From assembly GCF_005434975.1 (NCBI RefSeq), contig NZ_SKCJ01000002.1, forward strand, positions 1,240,001-1,304,000: 64,000 nucleotides of DNA. The letters are read 5' to 3'. A model generated the notes under the pieces. That model did no database searches, had not been told where the DNA came from, and worked only from the letters and a program-made list of their open reading frames with translations. This stretch comes from Parerythrobacter lutipelagi (GTDB taxonomy: Bacteria; Pseudomonadota; Alphaproteobacteria; Sphingomonadales; Sphingomonadaceae). A program made the translations under genes and the position numbers. This document shows positions 8,830 to 17,279 of this stretch, one piece after another (positions within the stretch are counted from its first letter, which is position 1; each line of letters begins with the position of its first letter).

Positions 8830-11085
8830 ATGCGCGTAAAACCCAGGCAAGCTCGGCAGGCCCTCAACCTGAAATTGTTCCTCCGTGTTTTGCTTGCAGC
8901 CACGCTTCTGCTGTTCGCCGCGATCATTCTGATCAGTCAATTCGCACCCGACTATTGGGACGGCATCAAGCGCCTGACGAAAAGACAATATATTGCGGCC
9001 TCGGACCTTTATTATGACTCTCGGGTGACGCCCGAAGAATTTTCAATTGAGAGCGCGGAGGATCGACGAACCCTTCCGGAATATTCCTATATCCGCGCCG
9101 TTCCTCCGGAGCAGCGAACCCGTCAAACTACAGCACCGCCATTGTTGGACGGCATCTGGCCAAGAAGCACTGGAGACATGGGCGCAACACGCTTCTCCTT
9201 GGCCGATCAGATTCAACCGGAAAATGTCGCTCAGTTGGAGATCGCGTGGCAATACAAGGATGCGAAAGCTGGCAACATCCAAGCAACGCCCGTGTTCGAT
9301 GGCGACCGTCTTTATCTGGTGACACCCAGCGGAACGATCGCAGCGCTTTCCCCTGAGAATGGCCGCGAACTTTGGGAATTCAAGCCTTCAGCAGCGCCAG
9401 CGAAGCGAGGGCTGCTCGTTCACCGAGACACTGACGGGAAACCGAAGCTTTATTTCACTGCGGGCAATGCGCTTTACGCGCTCGATGCAGCAACAGGCTT
9501 GGAGGATGCCAGATTTTCTGGCGGGGCGGTGAGGCTAGACGGGGAATCGAAGGTCGCTCCTGCGATTTGCAACGGGCAGATCATCACTGCCAACATAAGC
9601 GACAGCCCTACCGTCCAAAGCTTTGACCTGATCGACGGCAAGATGAAATGGTCAGTACCGCTGACCCCGCGCGACCTTCCGCAGGGAACCGGTGGTCGCC
9701 CTGCCAGGCAAACCGGCGGCAACCCGTGGGGCGGGTTCTCCATCGACACCGGAAGATGCATGGCCTTTGTCAGCACGGGCAATCCTGGACCTGTCTTGGT
9801 GGGGGTCGAGCGTCCCGGTAACAATCCAGGGACTTCAAGCGTTATTGCGATCGACCTCGACAAAGGTAAGGTAGTCTGGCGATTTCAGGAAATCCGGCAT
9901 GATCTCTGGGACTTGGATATTCCGGCGCCACCAGCACTTTCAACTGTCACTATTGCCGGTTCGACATTCGACGTGGTCGCAACACCGACAAAGACGGGCA
10001 ACACACTGCTGCTTGACCGATTGACCGGTCGACCAATCTTCGATTGGCGTTTGCGACGTGCACCGACCTCCAGCCTGCCGGGTGAAAGAACCGCCGATTA
10101 TCAGCCTTCGCCTGTGTTGCCCGAGCCATTTTCGCGGCAAGTCTTTTCAGAATCTGACGTTACCGACATTGCGGAAGTCAATCGGCAATCGGTGACCCAG
10201 CATTTGAGTGGTGCCGCGTTCGGCTTCTTCGAGCCGCCATCGAACAAGCGCCCGCTGGTCTTCTACGGCCTACATGGCGGTGCCGAATGGCCTGGCGCGT
10301 CGACTGACCCGCGATCCGGCGCCTTCTTCGTCGCAGCAAACAACGTCCCTTCCATCCTGCGGCTGGTAGCAGAACGAGATGTCAGGCTCGATGAATCCTT
10401 GCCTGGCCGTCAGACCTATCTCCAGAACTGTTCGGCTTGTCATGGAAAGGACCTCGACGGGTCAGTCGGTCCAGCGATTGCAGATGTTGGCTATGCGATG
10501 GACCGCGATGCAATACGGGCGATTATTGTAAATGGGCAACAAGCCATGCCGGCGATCGCGCTAACCAAGGCCAAGCAAAACGAGGTTATTGAGTACCTTA
10601 CGTCGGGCACAGCAACCGACAGTGCATGGCCTCGCTATCGAAGGGCTGACTACGAACGCCTCTACGATCTGGAGGGCTTTCCCGGTTCACGCCCACCTTG
10701 GGGTACGTTGACTCGCATCGATCTCAGCACCGGACGGATTGTCTGGCAGGTCCCGCTAGGGATTGATCGCACACTCGAAAGTCGCGGAATAAATGGCACA
10801 GGCACAGAGAATTTTGGCGGTTTGTTGACCACAGGCTCCGGGCTCGTATTCGCTAGCGGCACCAAGGACTCCATGATCCACGCTTTCAATGCGAAAGACG
10901 GCAGCTTGCTCTGGAGCCATTCACTACCCAATATCGGTTCGGCACCGCCGATGACGTATGTTTACCGCGGCCAGCAGTATATCCTTATTCCCGCGACCGG
11001 GGGCGGAACTCTGCGTCTTTATGATGATCGAGTCACGGTCGGAGGCAGCTTCGTCGCTTTTCGGCTGCCAATCAGCAAGGACTAA
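8830..11085 (+). CDS. Membrane-anchored PQQ dehydrogenase with an inserted cytochrome c domain
   Basis: 751 residues from the ATG at 8830. Residues 18-42 are a hydrophobic anchor; the rest is a periplasmic beta-propeller. RHDLWDLDIPAPP and GGAEWPG are hallmarks of PQQ dehydrogenases of the membrane glucose-dehydrogenase type. A c-type heme site, CSACHGKDLDG, is inserted before the last blades, with a possible axial Met in GQQAMPAIA. Electrons would pass from PQQ through heme to the respiratory chain. The substrate (sugar, polyol or cyclic acid) cannot be told. An open frame extends 53 codons upstream, but the chosen start puts the anchor at the N-terminus. No PQQ synthesis genes are in the window. 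Confidence 0.92.
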   Translation: MRVKPRQARQALNLKLFLRVLLAATLLLFAAIILISQFAPDYWDGIKRLTKRQYIAASDLYYDSRVTPEEFSIESAEDRRTLPEYSYIRAVPPEQRTRQTTAPPLLDGIWPRSTGDMGATRFSLADQIQPENVAQLEIAWQYKDAKAGNIQATPVFDGDRLYLVTPSGTIAALSPENGRELWEFKPSAAPAKRGLLVHRDTDGKPKLYFTAGNALYALDAATGLEDARFSGGAVRLDGESKVAPAICNGQIITANISDSPTVQSFDLIDGKMKWSVPLTPRDLPQGTGGRPARQTGGNPWGGFSIDTGRCMAFVSTGNPGPVLVGVERPGNNPGTSSVIAIDLDKGKVVWRFQEIRHDLWDLDIPAPPALSTVTIAGSTFDVVATPTKTGNTLLLDRLTGRPIFDWRLRRAPTSSLPGERTADYQPSPVLPEPFSRQVFSESDVTDIAEVNRQSVTQHLSGAAFGFFEPPSNKRPLVFYGLHGGAEWPGASTDPRSGAFFVAANNVPSILRLVAERDVRLDESLPGRQTYLQNCSACHGKDLDGSVGPAIADVGYAMDRDAIRAIIVNGQQAMPAIALTKAKQNEVIEYLTSGTATDSAWPRYRRADYERLYDLEGFPGSRPPWGTLTRIDLSTGRIVWQVPLGIDRTLESRGINGTGTENFGGLLTTGSGLVFASGTKDSMIHAFNAKDGSLLWSHSLPNIGSAPPMTYVYRGQQYILIPATGGGTLRLYDDRVTVGGSFVAFRLPISKD

Positions 11086-11087
11086 CC

Positions 11088-12290
11088 CTACCGCAAGCTC
11101 ACCACATTGTCCGCCTCGGGCCGCACGCGGCTGCCGTCGTAGAGGCTCAGCATCGGTTCGTCCGCCACCAGCACCTGTTCCGCATCGCCGAAGCCGTTGA
11201 AGCCGGTCTTCATCGCGGTGCCGTAAGCGCCGAGCATGCCGATCTCGATGTAGTCGCCGGCCTGAATGTCCGACGGCAGCGGGAACGGGCCCTGCATGTA
11301 ATCGGCATCGTCGCAGGTCGGGCCGTAGAAGGCGAAATCGGCATCGGCATCGCGCAAATCGTCTTCCAGTGCTTCGACGGGGAATTTCCACGCCACATGC
11401 GCGGCATCATACAGCGCACCATAGGCGCCATCGTTGATGTAGAGTTCGTCGCCCCGGCGCTTGTCCACGCGCACGATCATACTGCTGTATTCCGCGCACA
11501 GCGCCCTGCCCGGCTCGCACCACAATTCCGCATTGTAGGCGATCGGCAGCGCGTAGAAGTGCTGGTGGATGATCTTGAAATAATCTTCCAGCGGCGGCGG
11601 TTCCATGCCCGGGTAAATGCTCGGGAAGCCTCCGCCCACGTCGACCATGTCGATCACCACACTGGCCTCGGCAATGGCAGCGCGCACGCGGTCGAGCGCG
11701 GTGACATAGGCGAATGGGCTCATTGCCTGGCTGCCGACATGGAAGCAGATGCCTAACCAGTCGCAATGCTGCCGGGTCAGCTGGAGCAGAGCGGCCGCCT
11801 CGCCCAGTTCAGCGCCGAATTTCGATGCCAAAGACAGCTCTGAATATTCGGAGGAAACTCGCAGGCGGACCAGCAGGCGCAGATCGCTCGCCGCATTACC
11901 TTCGTCATCGCGGCAAGCATCGACAATCTTTTCCAGCTCTTCGGTGGTGTCCAGACTGAAGGTCTTCACGCCGTGGTTGTGATACGCCTCGCGAATGGCG
12001 CGCGCGGTCTTGACCGGATGCATAAAGCACAGCGTCGCGTCGGGAAGCGTTGTCCGTGCGAGGCGCACTTCAGCGATCGACGCGACATCGTAATGGGTGA
12101 TGCCGTTGTCCCACAGGGTCTGCAGCAGTTCAGGCGAAGGGTTCGCCTTCACCGCGTAAAGCGATTTGCCGGGAAATTTATCGACGAAGAAACGCGCAGC
12201 GCGCGCAGCCGCGTGCGGCCGGTTGAGGATCACCGGCTCGTCCGGCGTCAGATCGCGGACTACAGATTTTGCGTCAGGATAGATGTGCAA
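11088..12290 (-). CDS. Ornithine/lysine decarboxylase, alanine-racemase fold
   Basis: 400-residue PLP enzyme of the eukaryotic-type ornithine decarboxylase family (fold type III). The PLP lysine is in YAVKANPSPE near residue 65. CEPGRALCAEYSS (near 260) binds PLP phosphate, and GPTCDDADYM (near 320) carries the catalytic cysteine from the partner subunit. It would make putrescine (or cadaverine). With the carboxyspermidine decarboxylase at 14072 and dehydrogenase at 17280 it supplies the spermidine pathway. It converges on the PQQ gene with two bases between stop codons. Preference for ornithine over lysine is inferred from the pathway context. Confidence 0.93.
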   Translation of the reverse strand: MHIYPDAKSVVRDLTPDEPVILNRPHAAARAARFFVDKFPGKSLYAVKANPSPELLQTLWDNGITHYDVASIAEVRLARTTLPDATLCFMHPVKTARAIREAYHNHGVKTFSLDTTEELEKIVDACRDDEGNAASDLRLLVRLRVSSEYSELSLASKFGAELGEAAALLQLTRQHCDWLGICFHVGSQAMSPFAYVTALDRVRAAIAEASVVIDMVDVGGGFPSIYPGMEPPPLEDYFKIIHQHFYALPIAYNAELWCEPGRALCAEYSSMIVRVDKRRGDELYINDGAYGALYDAAHVAWKFPVEALEDDLRDADADFAFYGPTCDDADYMQGPFPLPSDIQAGDYIEIGMLGAYGTAMKTGFNGFGDAEQVLVADEPMLSLYDGSRVRPEADNVVSLR

Positions 12291-12494
12291 CTCAAGGGAC
12301 CCCCTGAAGGTAGCTTTACGGTCAAGGCTGCCTTGCGGTTGAGTCCCTTGGGGCAGTGATCGCGCCTATAATCGCGTTGTTGTGAACCGCAAGTGAAAAC
12401 GCGCACCAGCGCCGACGGTGCGCCAAGCGCCCTCTACTGTTCAATGTCCGCGCTTGCTCACGGCGCCGCAAGCGCGCTGGCCTGCATCCAGGGG

Positions 12495-13052
12495 TCAGAA
12501 GCCGATTTTGGGGACCTGGTCCACTGTCCCTTTTTCGCTGTTGTCCAGACGGTGGAAATCCGCTTCCTGAAAGCCCAGCGCACCGGCAAAAAGCACCGCC
12601 GGGAAACTCTCGCGCCCGGTGTTGTAGCGTGACACGGCAGCATTCAGTGCGCGGCGCGCTGCCGCTAGCTTGTCTTCGGTATCGGCCAGCTCGCTCTGCA
12701 ATTCCTGGAAGTTGGCGCTGGCCTTGAGATCGGGATAGGCTTCGCCCAACGCCAGCAGCCGGTCGAGGGCGACGCGCAATTGCTGTTCATCGCCCGACTG
12801 GACGGAGCCTTGCGCGGCATTGTTGCGCGCAGCGATTACGGCGTCGAGCGTGTCCTGCTCGTGGCTGGCATAGCCCTTCACCGTCTCGACCAGATTGGGT
12901 ATAAGGTCATGCCGCTGGCGCAATTGCGCGTCGATATCGGCCACGCCCTGCTTCACATTCTGCCGCAGACCAACCAGACGGTTGTAAATACCGACCACGA
13001 TTAAGAGCAGCGCTAGAACCGCGATCCCGAGTGCGATCAAAACAACAGTCAT
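12495..13052 (-). CDS. lemA: LemA-family protein
   Basis: 185 residues from an ATG preceded by GGGGGAAG; longer in-frame starts up to 13100 exist. A single N-terminal membrane helix (residues 2-24) is followed by the family's helical body, recognised by YNRLVGLRQNVKQGVADIDAQLRQRHDLIPNLVE-type sequence and FPEL/ANFQELQ-type repeats. LemA proteins are membrane-tethered helical bundles of poorly known function. It is divergent from a DUF3137 protein, a pairing seen in other bacteria. Confidence 0.9.
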   Translation of the reverse strand: MTVVLIALGIAVLALLLIVVGIYNRLVGLRQNVKQGVADIDAQLRQRHDLIPNLVETVKGYASHEQDTLDAVIAARNNAAQGSVQSGDEQQLRVALDRLLALGEAYPDLKASANFQELQSELADTEDKLAAARRALNAAVSRYNTGRESFPAVLFAGALGFQEADFHRLDNSEKGTVDQVPKIGF

Positions 13053-13124
13053 TCCGGCTTCCCCCATCCCTTTGGCAGATTGTAGAACAGAGGCTATCAC
13101 TGGCCCAGGGGGAGGGAAACCCGG

Positions 13125-14075
13125 ATGATGGAAAATCTCGATACCGACAGGCTCATGTCAGGTAATCTGGGTAATTGGCTGGCGCACCAGACGGTGGAGC
13201 GAGATCGGGCCGCGCGCAAATCAAACCAGCGGTTCCTGGTGAGCTTCGGAGTGCTGGTCCCGCTTGCTATAGTGCTGGCGCTGCTCCGTTTCCTGCAATT
13301 CGGCTTCAGCGGATTCTTCTTTTTGGCCGCGTGCATCGGAGCCGGCATCTGGGCCTATTACCCGCGCGCCGAGGCAATCAAGAAGGTCAAGATCGGCATC
13401 AACGAAGCAATCGCCGACGCGGTTGGAATCACCTATTCACTTAAAGGTGATGGCGGCCCGGCCTATGAACGTTGCAAGAAACACAAGATGCTGCCGAGCC
13501 ATAACAAGCAGGCGTTCGAGGATTTCTGGCAAGGTGAGGTTGCCGGTCGGCCGTTCCAGCTGTTCGAGGCGCATCTGGAAAACGAAACCAGCGACAGTGA
13601 TGGCGGCACAAAAACCGTCACGAAGTTTCGCGGTCCATTCCTGTCGGTCGGGTTTGCTCGCCAGTTCCACGGCACCACGCTGATCCAGCGTGCGGGCACC
13701 CACAAGAAGTTCGGCTTCTTCGGCGGCAAGAAAGACAGCATATCCGCAGCCGGCAAGACCATGGACGCAGTGGATATTGTGCACCCCGAGTTCGAAGATG
13801 CGTTCGACATTTATGCTACCGACCAGGTCGAAGCGCGCTATCTGGTGCATCCCGCCTATGTCGAACGGATGCTGGAAGTGGAACAGGCGTTCAAGGGCAA
13901 GGAATTGCGCGCGATATTCTGCGGCGGAGAGCTGACCGTCGTCGTGGAGGCTTCGAACATGTTCGAAAGCGGGGGCATGGACGCAAGCAAGGACCGTGAT
14001 AAGGTCGATCTGACGATTAGCCAGTTCCGCGCCCTGGCCAATCTGGCGCAGTCGCTCAATGAATCCGAGCGTTAG
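13125..14075 (+). CDS. DUF3137 membrane protein
   Basis: 316 residues. Two adjacent hydrophobic helices (about 37-75) are followed by a long cytoplasmic domain. The sequence after the helices (residues 85-200, with RCKKHKMLPSHNK and WQGEVAGRPFQLFEAHLE) matches the DUF3137 pattern as I know it. GGGAGGG precedes the start, and a second ATG lies at codon 2. Divergent from lemA across 72 bp; its stop overlaps that of the convergent nspC by four bases. Function unknown; a joint role with LemA is inference. Confidence 0.85.
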   Translation: MMENLDTDRLMSGNLGNWLAHQTVERDRAARKSNQRFLVSFGVLVPLAIVLALLRFLQFGFSGFFFLAACIGAGIWAYYPRAEAIKKVKIGINEAIADAVGITYSLKGDGGPAYERCKKHKMLPSHNKQAFEDFWQGEVAGRPFQLFEAHLENETSDSDGGTKTVTKFRGPFLSVGFARQFHGTTLIQRAGTHKKFGFFGGKKDSISAAGKTMDAVDIVHPEFEDAFDIYATDQVEARYLVHPAYVERMLEVEQAFKGKELRAIFCGGELTVVVEASNMFESGGMDASKDRDKVDLTISQFRALANLAQSLNESER

Positions 14076-15259
14076 CTCAGACGATTGCGAAAATCCTCAT
14101 AGCCGAAGCTCTTGATTTGATCGAGCGCATCGCTTTCGCTGTCCCACAACCAGATCGATGGCAGCGGCACACCGTTGAAGGTGGTCGTCTTGACCATCGA
14201 GTAATGCGCCTGATCGAGAAACGCGAAGCGATCACCCGGCTTCAGGCCTTCCGGCATGGCGTAATCGCCGATGATATCCCCCGCCAGGCACGAAGGCCCG
14301 CCAAGCCGGACCGGCTGCCCGGCTTGCGCAGTCTGCCGAGCCTCTTCACCCAGCATCGCCGGGCGGTAAGGTGCTTCGATCACGTCGGGCATATGGCAAG
14401 TGGCGGACACATCCGTGATCGCGAACGGCACTTCGTTGGCTCCTGTATCGAGGATCGATCCGACCAGAATTCCCGCATCAAGCGCAACCGCCTCGCCCGG
14501 TTCGAGATAGATCTCTGCGCCGGTGTCTTCCTTCGCATCGCGCAGGAATTCGATCAGCTCTTCGCGCTCGTAATCGGCCCGGGTGATATGGTGACCACCG
14601 CCCATATTGATCCATTTGAGCTGGTCGAAATACGGTTCGATCGCGTCGAACACAGCGTCCCAGGTGCGTTGCAGCGGTTCGAAACCCTGTTCGCACAGAT
14701 TGTGGAAATGGATCCCGTCCACCCCTTCCATCATCTCCGGCTCGAGCTGATCGATCGGGAAGCCCAGACGGCTTCCGGGGCTTGACGGGTCATACCGCGG
14801 AACTTCGCCCGTTGGCACTTGCGGATTGAGCCGCAACCCGATTTCGAAATCGCCCGACGTCAGTTTGGCCTGATCGAGAATCAGCTGCGCGCGCGCGATT
14901 TGTTGCGGTGAATTGAAAATGACATGATCCGACAGCCGGCAGACTTCTTCGATGTCTTCCGGCTTGTAGGCCGCGCAATAGGTGCTGATTTCGCCATCGT
15001 AGAACTCGCTAGCCAACCGCGCTTCCCACAGCCCGCTGGTGCAGACGCCGTCCAGATACTCCCCGATAATCGGCGCGACCGACCACATGGAGAACGCCTT
15101 GAGCGCCGCAAGCACCTTGATGTCCGCCGCGTCGCGAATCTCGGCCAGCACCTGGCAATTGGCGCGCAATTTCGCGGCATCCACCACGAAGGCAGGGCTG
15201 TCGACACGAGTGAGATCGAAATGGGCGAAAGCGCCCGGATCACCGGCTTTGGTTTCCAT
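14072..15259 (-). CDS. nspC: Carboxy(nor)spermidine decarboxylase
   Basis: 395 residues, fold type III PLP enzyme. The PLP lysine lies in VLAALKAFSMWS (near residue 49). EIYLEPGEAVALDAG (near 247) and GGPSCLAGDIIGDY (near 325) form the phosphate site and the catalytic-Cys segment of the NspC/CASDC family. It removes CO2 from carboxyspermidine to give spermidine. Since an ornithine decarboxylase and a carboxyspermidine dehydrogenase are nearby and no diaminobutyrate pathway gene is seen, spermidine is more likely than norspermidine as product. Confidence 0.93.
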   Translation of the reverse strand: METKAGDPGAFAHFDLTRVDSPAFVVDAAKLRANCQVLAEIRDAADIKVLAALKAFSMWSVAPIIGEYLDGVCTSGLWEARLASEFYDGEISTYCAAYKPEDIEEVCRLSDHVIFNSPQQIARAQLILDQAKLTSGDFEIGLRLNPQVPTGEVPRYDPSSPGSRLGFPIDQLEPEMMEGVDGIHFHNLCEQGFEPLQRTWDAVFDAIEPYFDQLKWINMGGGHHITRADYEREELIEFLRDAKEDTGAEIYLEPGEAVALDAGILVGSILDTGANEVPFAITDVSATCHMPDVIEAPYRPAMLGEEARQTAQAGQPVRLGGPSCLAGDIIGDYAMPEGLKPGDRFAFLDQAHYSMVKTTTFNGVPLPSIWLWDSESDALDQIKSFGYEDFRNRLS

Positions 15260-15296
15260 ATGCCGCCTCTAGACGCAATGGTCCGGGACGCAAAGA

Positions 15297-15324
15297 GGGC
15301 CCGCTGAACATTGCCAGCGGGCCC
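15297..15324 (-). terminator. Intrinsic terminator for the two-lipoprotein unit
   Basis: GGGCCCGCTG (15297-15306) and CAGCGGGCCC (15315-15324) form a perfect 10-bp stem with an 8-base loop, followed on the minus strand by TCTTTG. It sits about 30 bp past the stop codon at 15354, where a terminator for that transcript is expected. Confidence 0.8.
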
Positions 15325-15353
15325 ACTTCATAAGTTCACCGATTGGGGAAGAC

Positions 15354-16001
15354 TTAATCGTCCTCTTCGTCGGCCTTGTAGACTTTCGCCTGCATCGTGC
15401 CTTCGTAGGAATAACCCTGCGAAAGTGCGGTTTCGAAACCGGAATACCAGTTCGACGCGCCATACCCGGTGTAGATCGTGTTGGTGCTGATGCCGAGCCG
15501 GATGGCTTCGTAGCGCTCACCGATCAGATCGGGATTGACTGTCACCAGCGCAAAGCGTTCGCCCTCCGCCGGGGCGAACTGTGCCGAGTAGATGTTGCCG
15601 CGGAACATATAGCTCTTCGGCTCGATCAACCGGGTCACTTCACCATTCTCGTCGAGCAAGGTTACGATGGGCGAGAAAATCCGTGCGCCTTCCAGCGCCG
15701 AACCCAGTTCGATCATCTTGACCGTGCCGTATTGCGGCATGTCGTAGACGACATACGGGCCGCTGACATCGTTCTGAGTCAGACAGCCGTATTCACCGGT
15801 AACAGGACTGGAGATCGTGTAGATCTTCTTTTTCTGATCCTTCTCCGACGGGAGCATGCTGACCGCTGCCGCCAGATCAGGCGTCAGCGCGCAGTCCGTA
15901 CCGTCGAACGTCAGGGTCGGCGGCAGGATCGGAGGCAGCGTCTGGGTGCAGGCCGTAGCCAGCACCGAGACAGCCGCCGCGAGAGCGAGTTTGGTTCGCA
16001 T
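15354..16001 (-). CDS. Putative lipoprotein of unknown function
   Basis: 215 residues. An N-terminal signal peptide ends in the lipobox LATAC (Cys18). The mature part is polar with no family I recognise; it has a short KKKIYTISSPVTGEYGC segment near 80 and an acidic C-terminus. It follows the lipoprotein gene at 16011 by nine bases and ends before a strong terminator, so the two form a small operon. Confidence 0.75.
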   Translation of the reverse strand: MRTKLALAAAVSVLATACTQTLPPILPPTLTFDGTDCALTPDLAAAVSMLPSEKDQKKKIYTISSPVTGEYGCLTQNDVSGPYVVYDMPQYGTVKMIELGSALEGARIFSPIVTLLDENGEVTRLIEPKSYMFRGNIYSAQFAPAEGERFALVTVNPDLIGERYEAIRLGISTNTIYTGYGASNWYSGFETALSQGYSYEGTMQAKVYKADEEDD

Positions 16002-16010
16002 GATCCGGCC

Positions 16011-16703
16011 TTACTGCAGCAGATTCACAGCCGCGTCGGCGACCTTCATCAGAGCATCGTCGATGCCCGCTGCAAGGCGCTCCGGCTGCGAAATCATGTC
16101 TTCGCGGTTCTGGAACACATAATCCGGGTTCGGCGAGAGGGTGATGGTGCCTTCCTGAACCACGATCGGGTTCAGAACGATGCGGTTTTCCATCAGCGTC
16201 TTGCCAGAAACAGCGTCGACCAGGCGGACATCTGCAGCCACGGCGGGGCGCCACAGCTGATTGCCGGCGTTGATATAGCCGTGCTCGGTCACGTTGAAGT
16301 CGAGCACCGCCTGCGCACCATTTGCATCCTGGTAATCCGTCAGGAATTCGCGTTTCTCGCGGTCCGGTCCGGCCAGCAGCATGGCGTTGATGTTCTTCTT
16401 CTTGAACGCTTCGATCAGATACGCCTCGAACATCTCTTCCGGCTGATAATTCACGCTATCGAGTGCTTCGTTCACGCGGCTCTTGCGGCTCGCCTGCACA
16501 CCGGCATCAACCAAAGCGCCCAGCAGGCCGAAGTTCGACATGGTCGAAGCGGCTTCGCCGGCGATCGCGTCTTCCGGAATACTGTCATCGGCAATACCGA
16601 CCGAAGTCAGGCCACCTGCCGGTGCGGTGTAAGGTGTGGCAACGTACGGATTCGCGCACGCGCCAAGGCTGAGTGCTGCAAGCAGCACGAATGTCTTTTT
16701 CAT
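16011..16703 (-). CDS. Putative outer-membrane-type lipoprotein
   Basis: 230 residues with signal peptide MKKTFVLLAALSLGAC, a standard lipobox with Cys16. The mature region has an alternating strand pattern (VLDFNVTEHGYI, VAADVRLVDAVSGKTLMENRIVL, residues 130-180) like small periplasmic proteins that help assemble secretion or polysaccharide systems, but I cannot name the family. Upstream partner of the lipoprotein at 15354. Confidence 0.75.
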   Translation of the reverse strand: MKKTFVLLAALSLGACANPYVATPYTAPAGGLTSVGIADDSIPEDAIAGEAASTMSNFGLLGALVDAGVQASRKSRVNEALDSVNYQPEEMFEAYLIEAFKKKNINAMLLAGPDREKREFLTDYQDANGAQAVLDFNVTEHGYINAGNQLWRPAVAADVRLVDAVSGKTLMENRIVLNPIVVQEGTITLSPNPDYVFQNREDMISQPERLAAGIDDALMKVADAAVNLLQ

Positions 16704-16857
16704 GAAATCACAACCCCTACAATTTTCGACCCTGCCCTCCCCTTTGGGGCAGCTTCAGTCGGTCACGCCCGAATGCAATTTTTGGACACGACAGTCATGT
16801 ATCTGCGCGACATTTTTGTGAAAATCCAGCACAAATCAGCGTGCGCAGTGCGAGCAT

Positions 16858-17277
16858 TCAGCCTGCGTCACATCGCGTGAATTTGAACGGCCCTTGTGCG
16901 CCCCAAACGATGGTCAATCGGCCATCGCCATGAAGCGTCAGAATCTGCCGCTCATCAACCCCGGACAGCTTGATGGCTATGGTTCCGCTTTCACGGAACT
17001 CAACCTGCTCCAGCATGCCTTCACCCGGCTGTTTCTCTCCGCCTTTCCATGAACCGAAGCTCACGCGGCCGACGAAAATTCCATCCACCGGATAGCCGCT
17101 CTCACTATCGCATCTCGACCAGTCGTGCGCCCAAAGCCCACGGTACTCATCAGGCATCCGCTGAGTAAAAGGCTTGCCGCTATTGTCCGGATTGAGTTCC
17201 TGCGCATGCAAGTGTGCGGGGGTTCCGAGACCCGCAAATGCCAGCGAGTACAGAATGGCGTGCGGCCCGAAACGCAT
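16858..17277 (-). CDS. Secreted small protein of unknown function
   Basis: 139 residues with a signal peptide (residues 1-26, cleavage likely after AHLHA). The mature domain holds two cysteines (RCDSESG and the C-terminal RCDAG) that could form a disulfide. The ATG lies two bases after the carboxyspermidine dehydrogenase stop (TGACGATG), so translation is probably coupled. An open frame extends upstream inside the dehydrogenase gene but lacks signal-peptide character. Family not recognised. Confidence 0.72.
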   Translation of the reverse strand: MRFGPHAILYSLAFAGLGTPAHLHAQELNPDNSGKPFTQRMPDEYRGLWAHDWSRCDSESGYPVDGIFVGRVSFGSWKGGEKQPGEGMLEQVEFRESGTIAIKLSGVDERQILTLHGDGRLTIVWGAQGPFKFTRCDAG

Positions 17278-17279
17278 CG

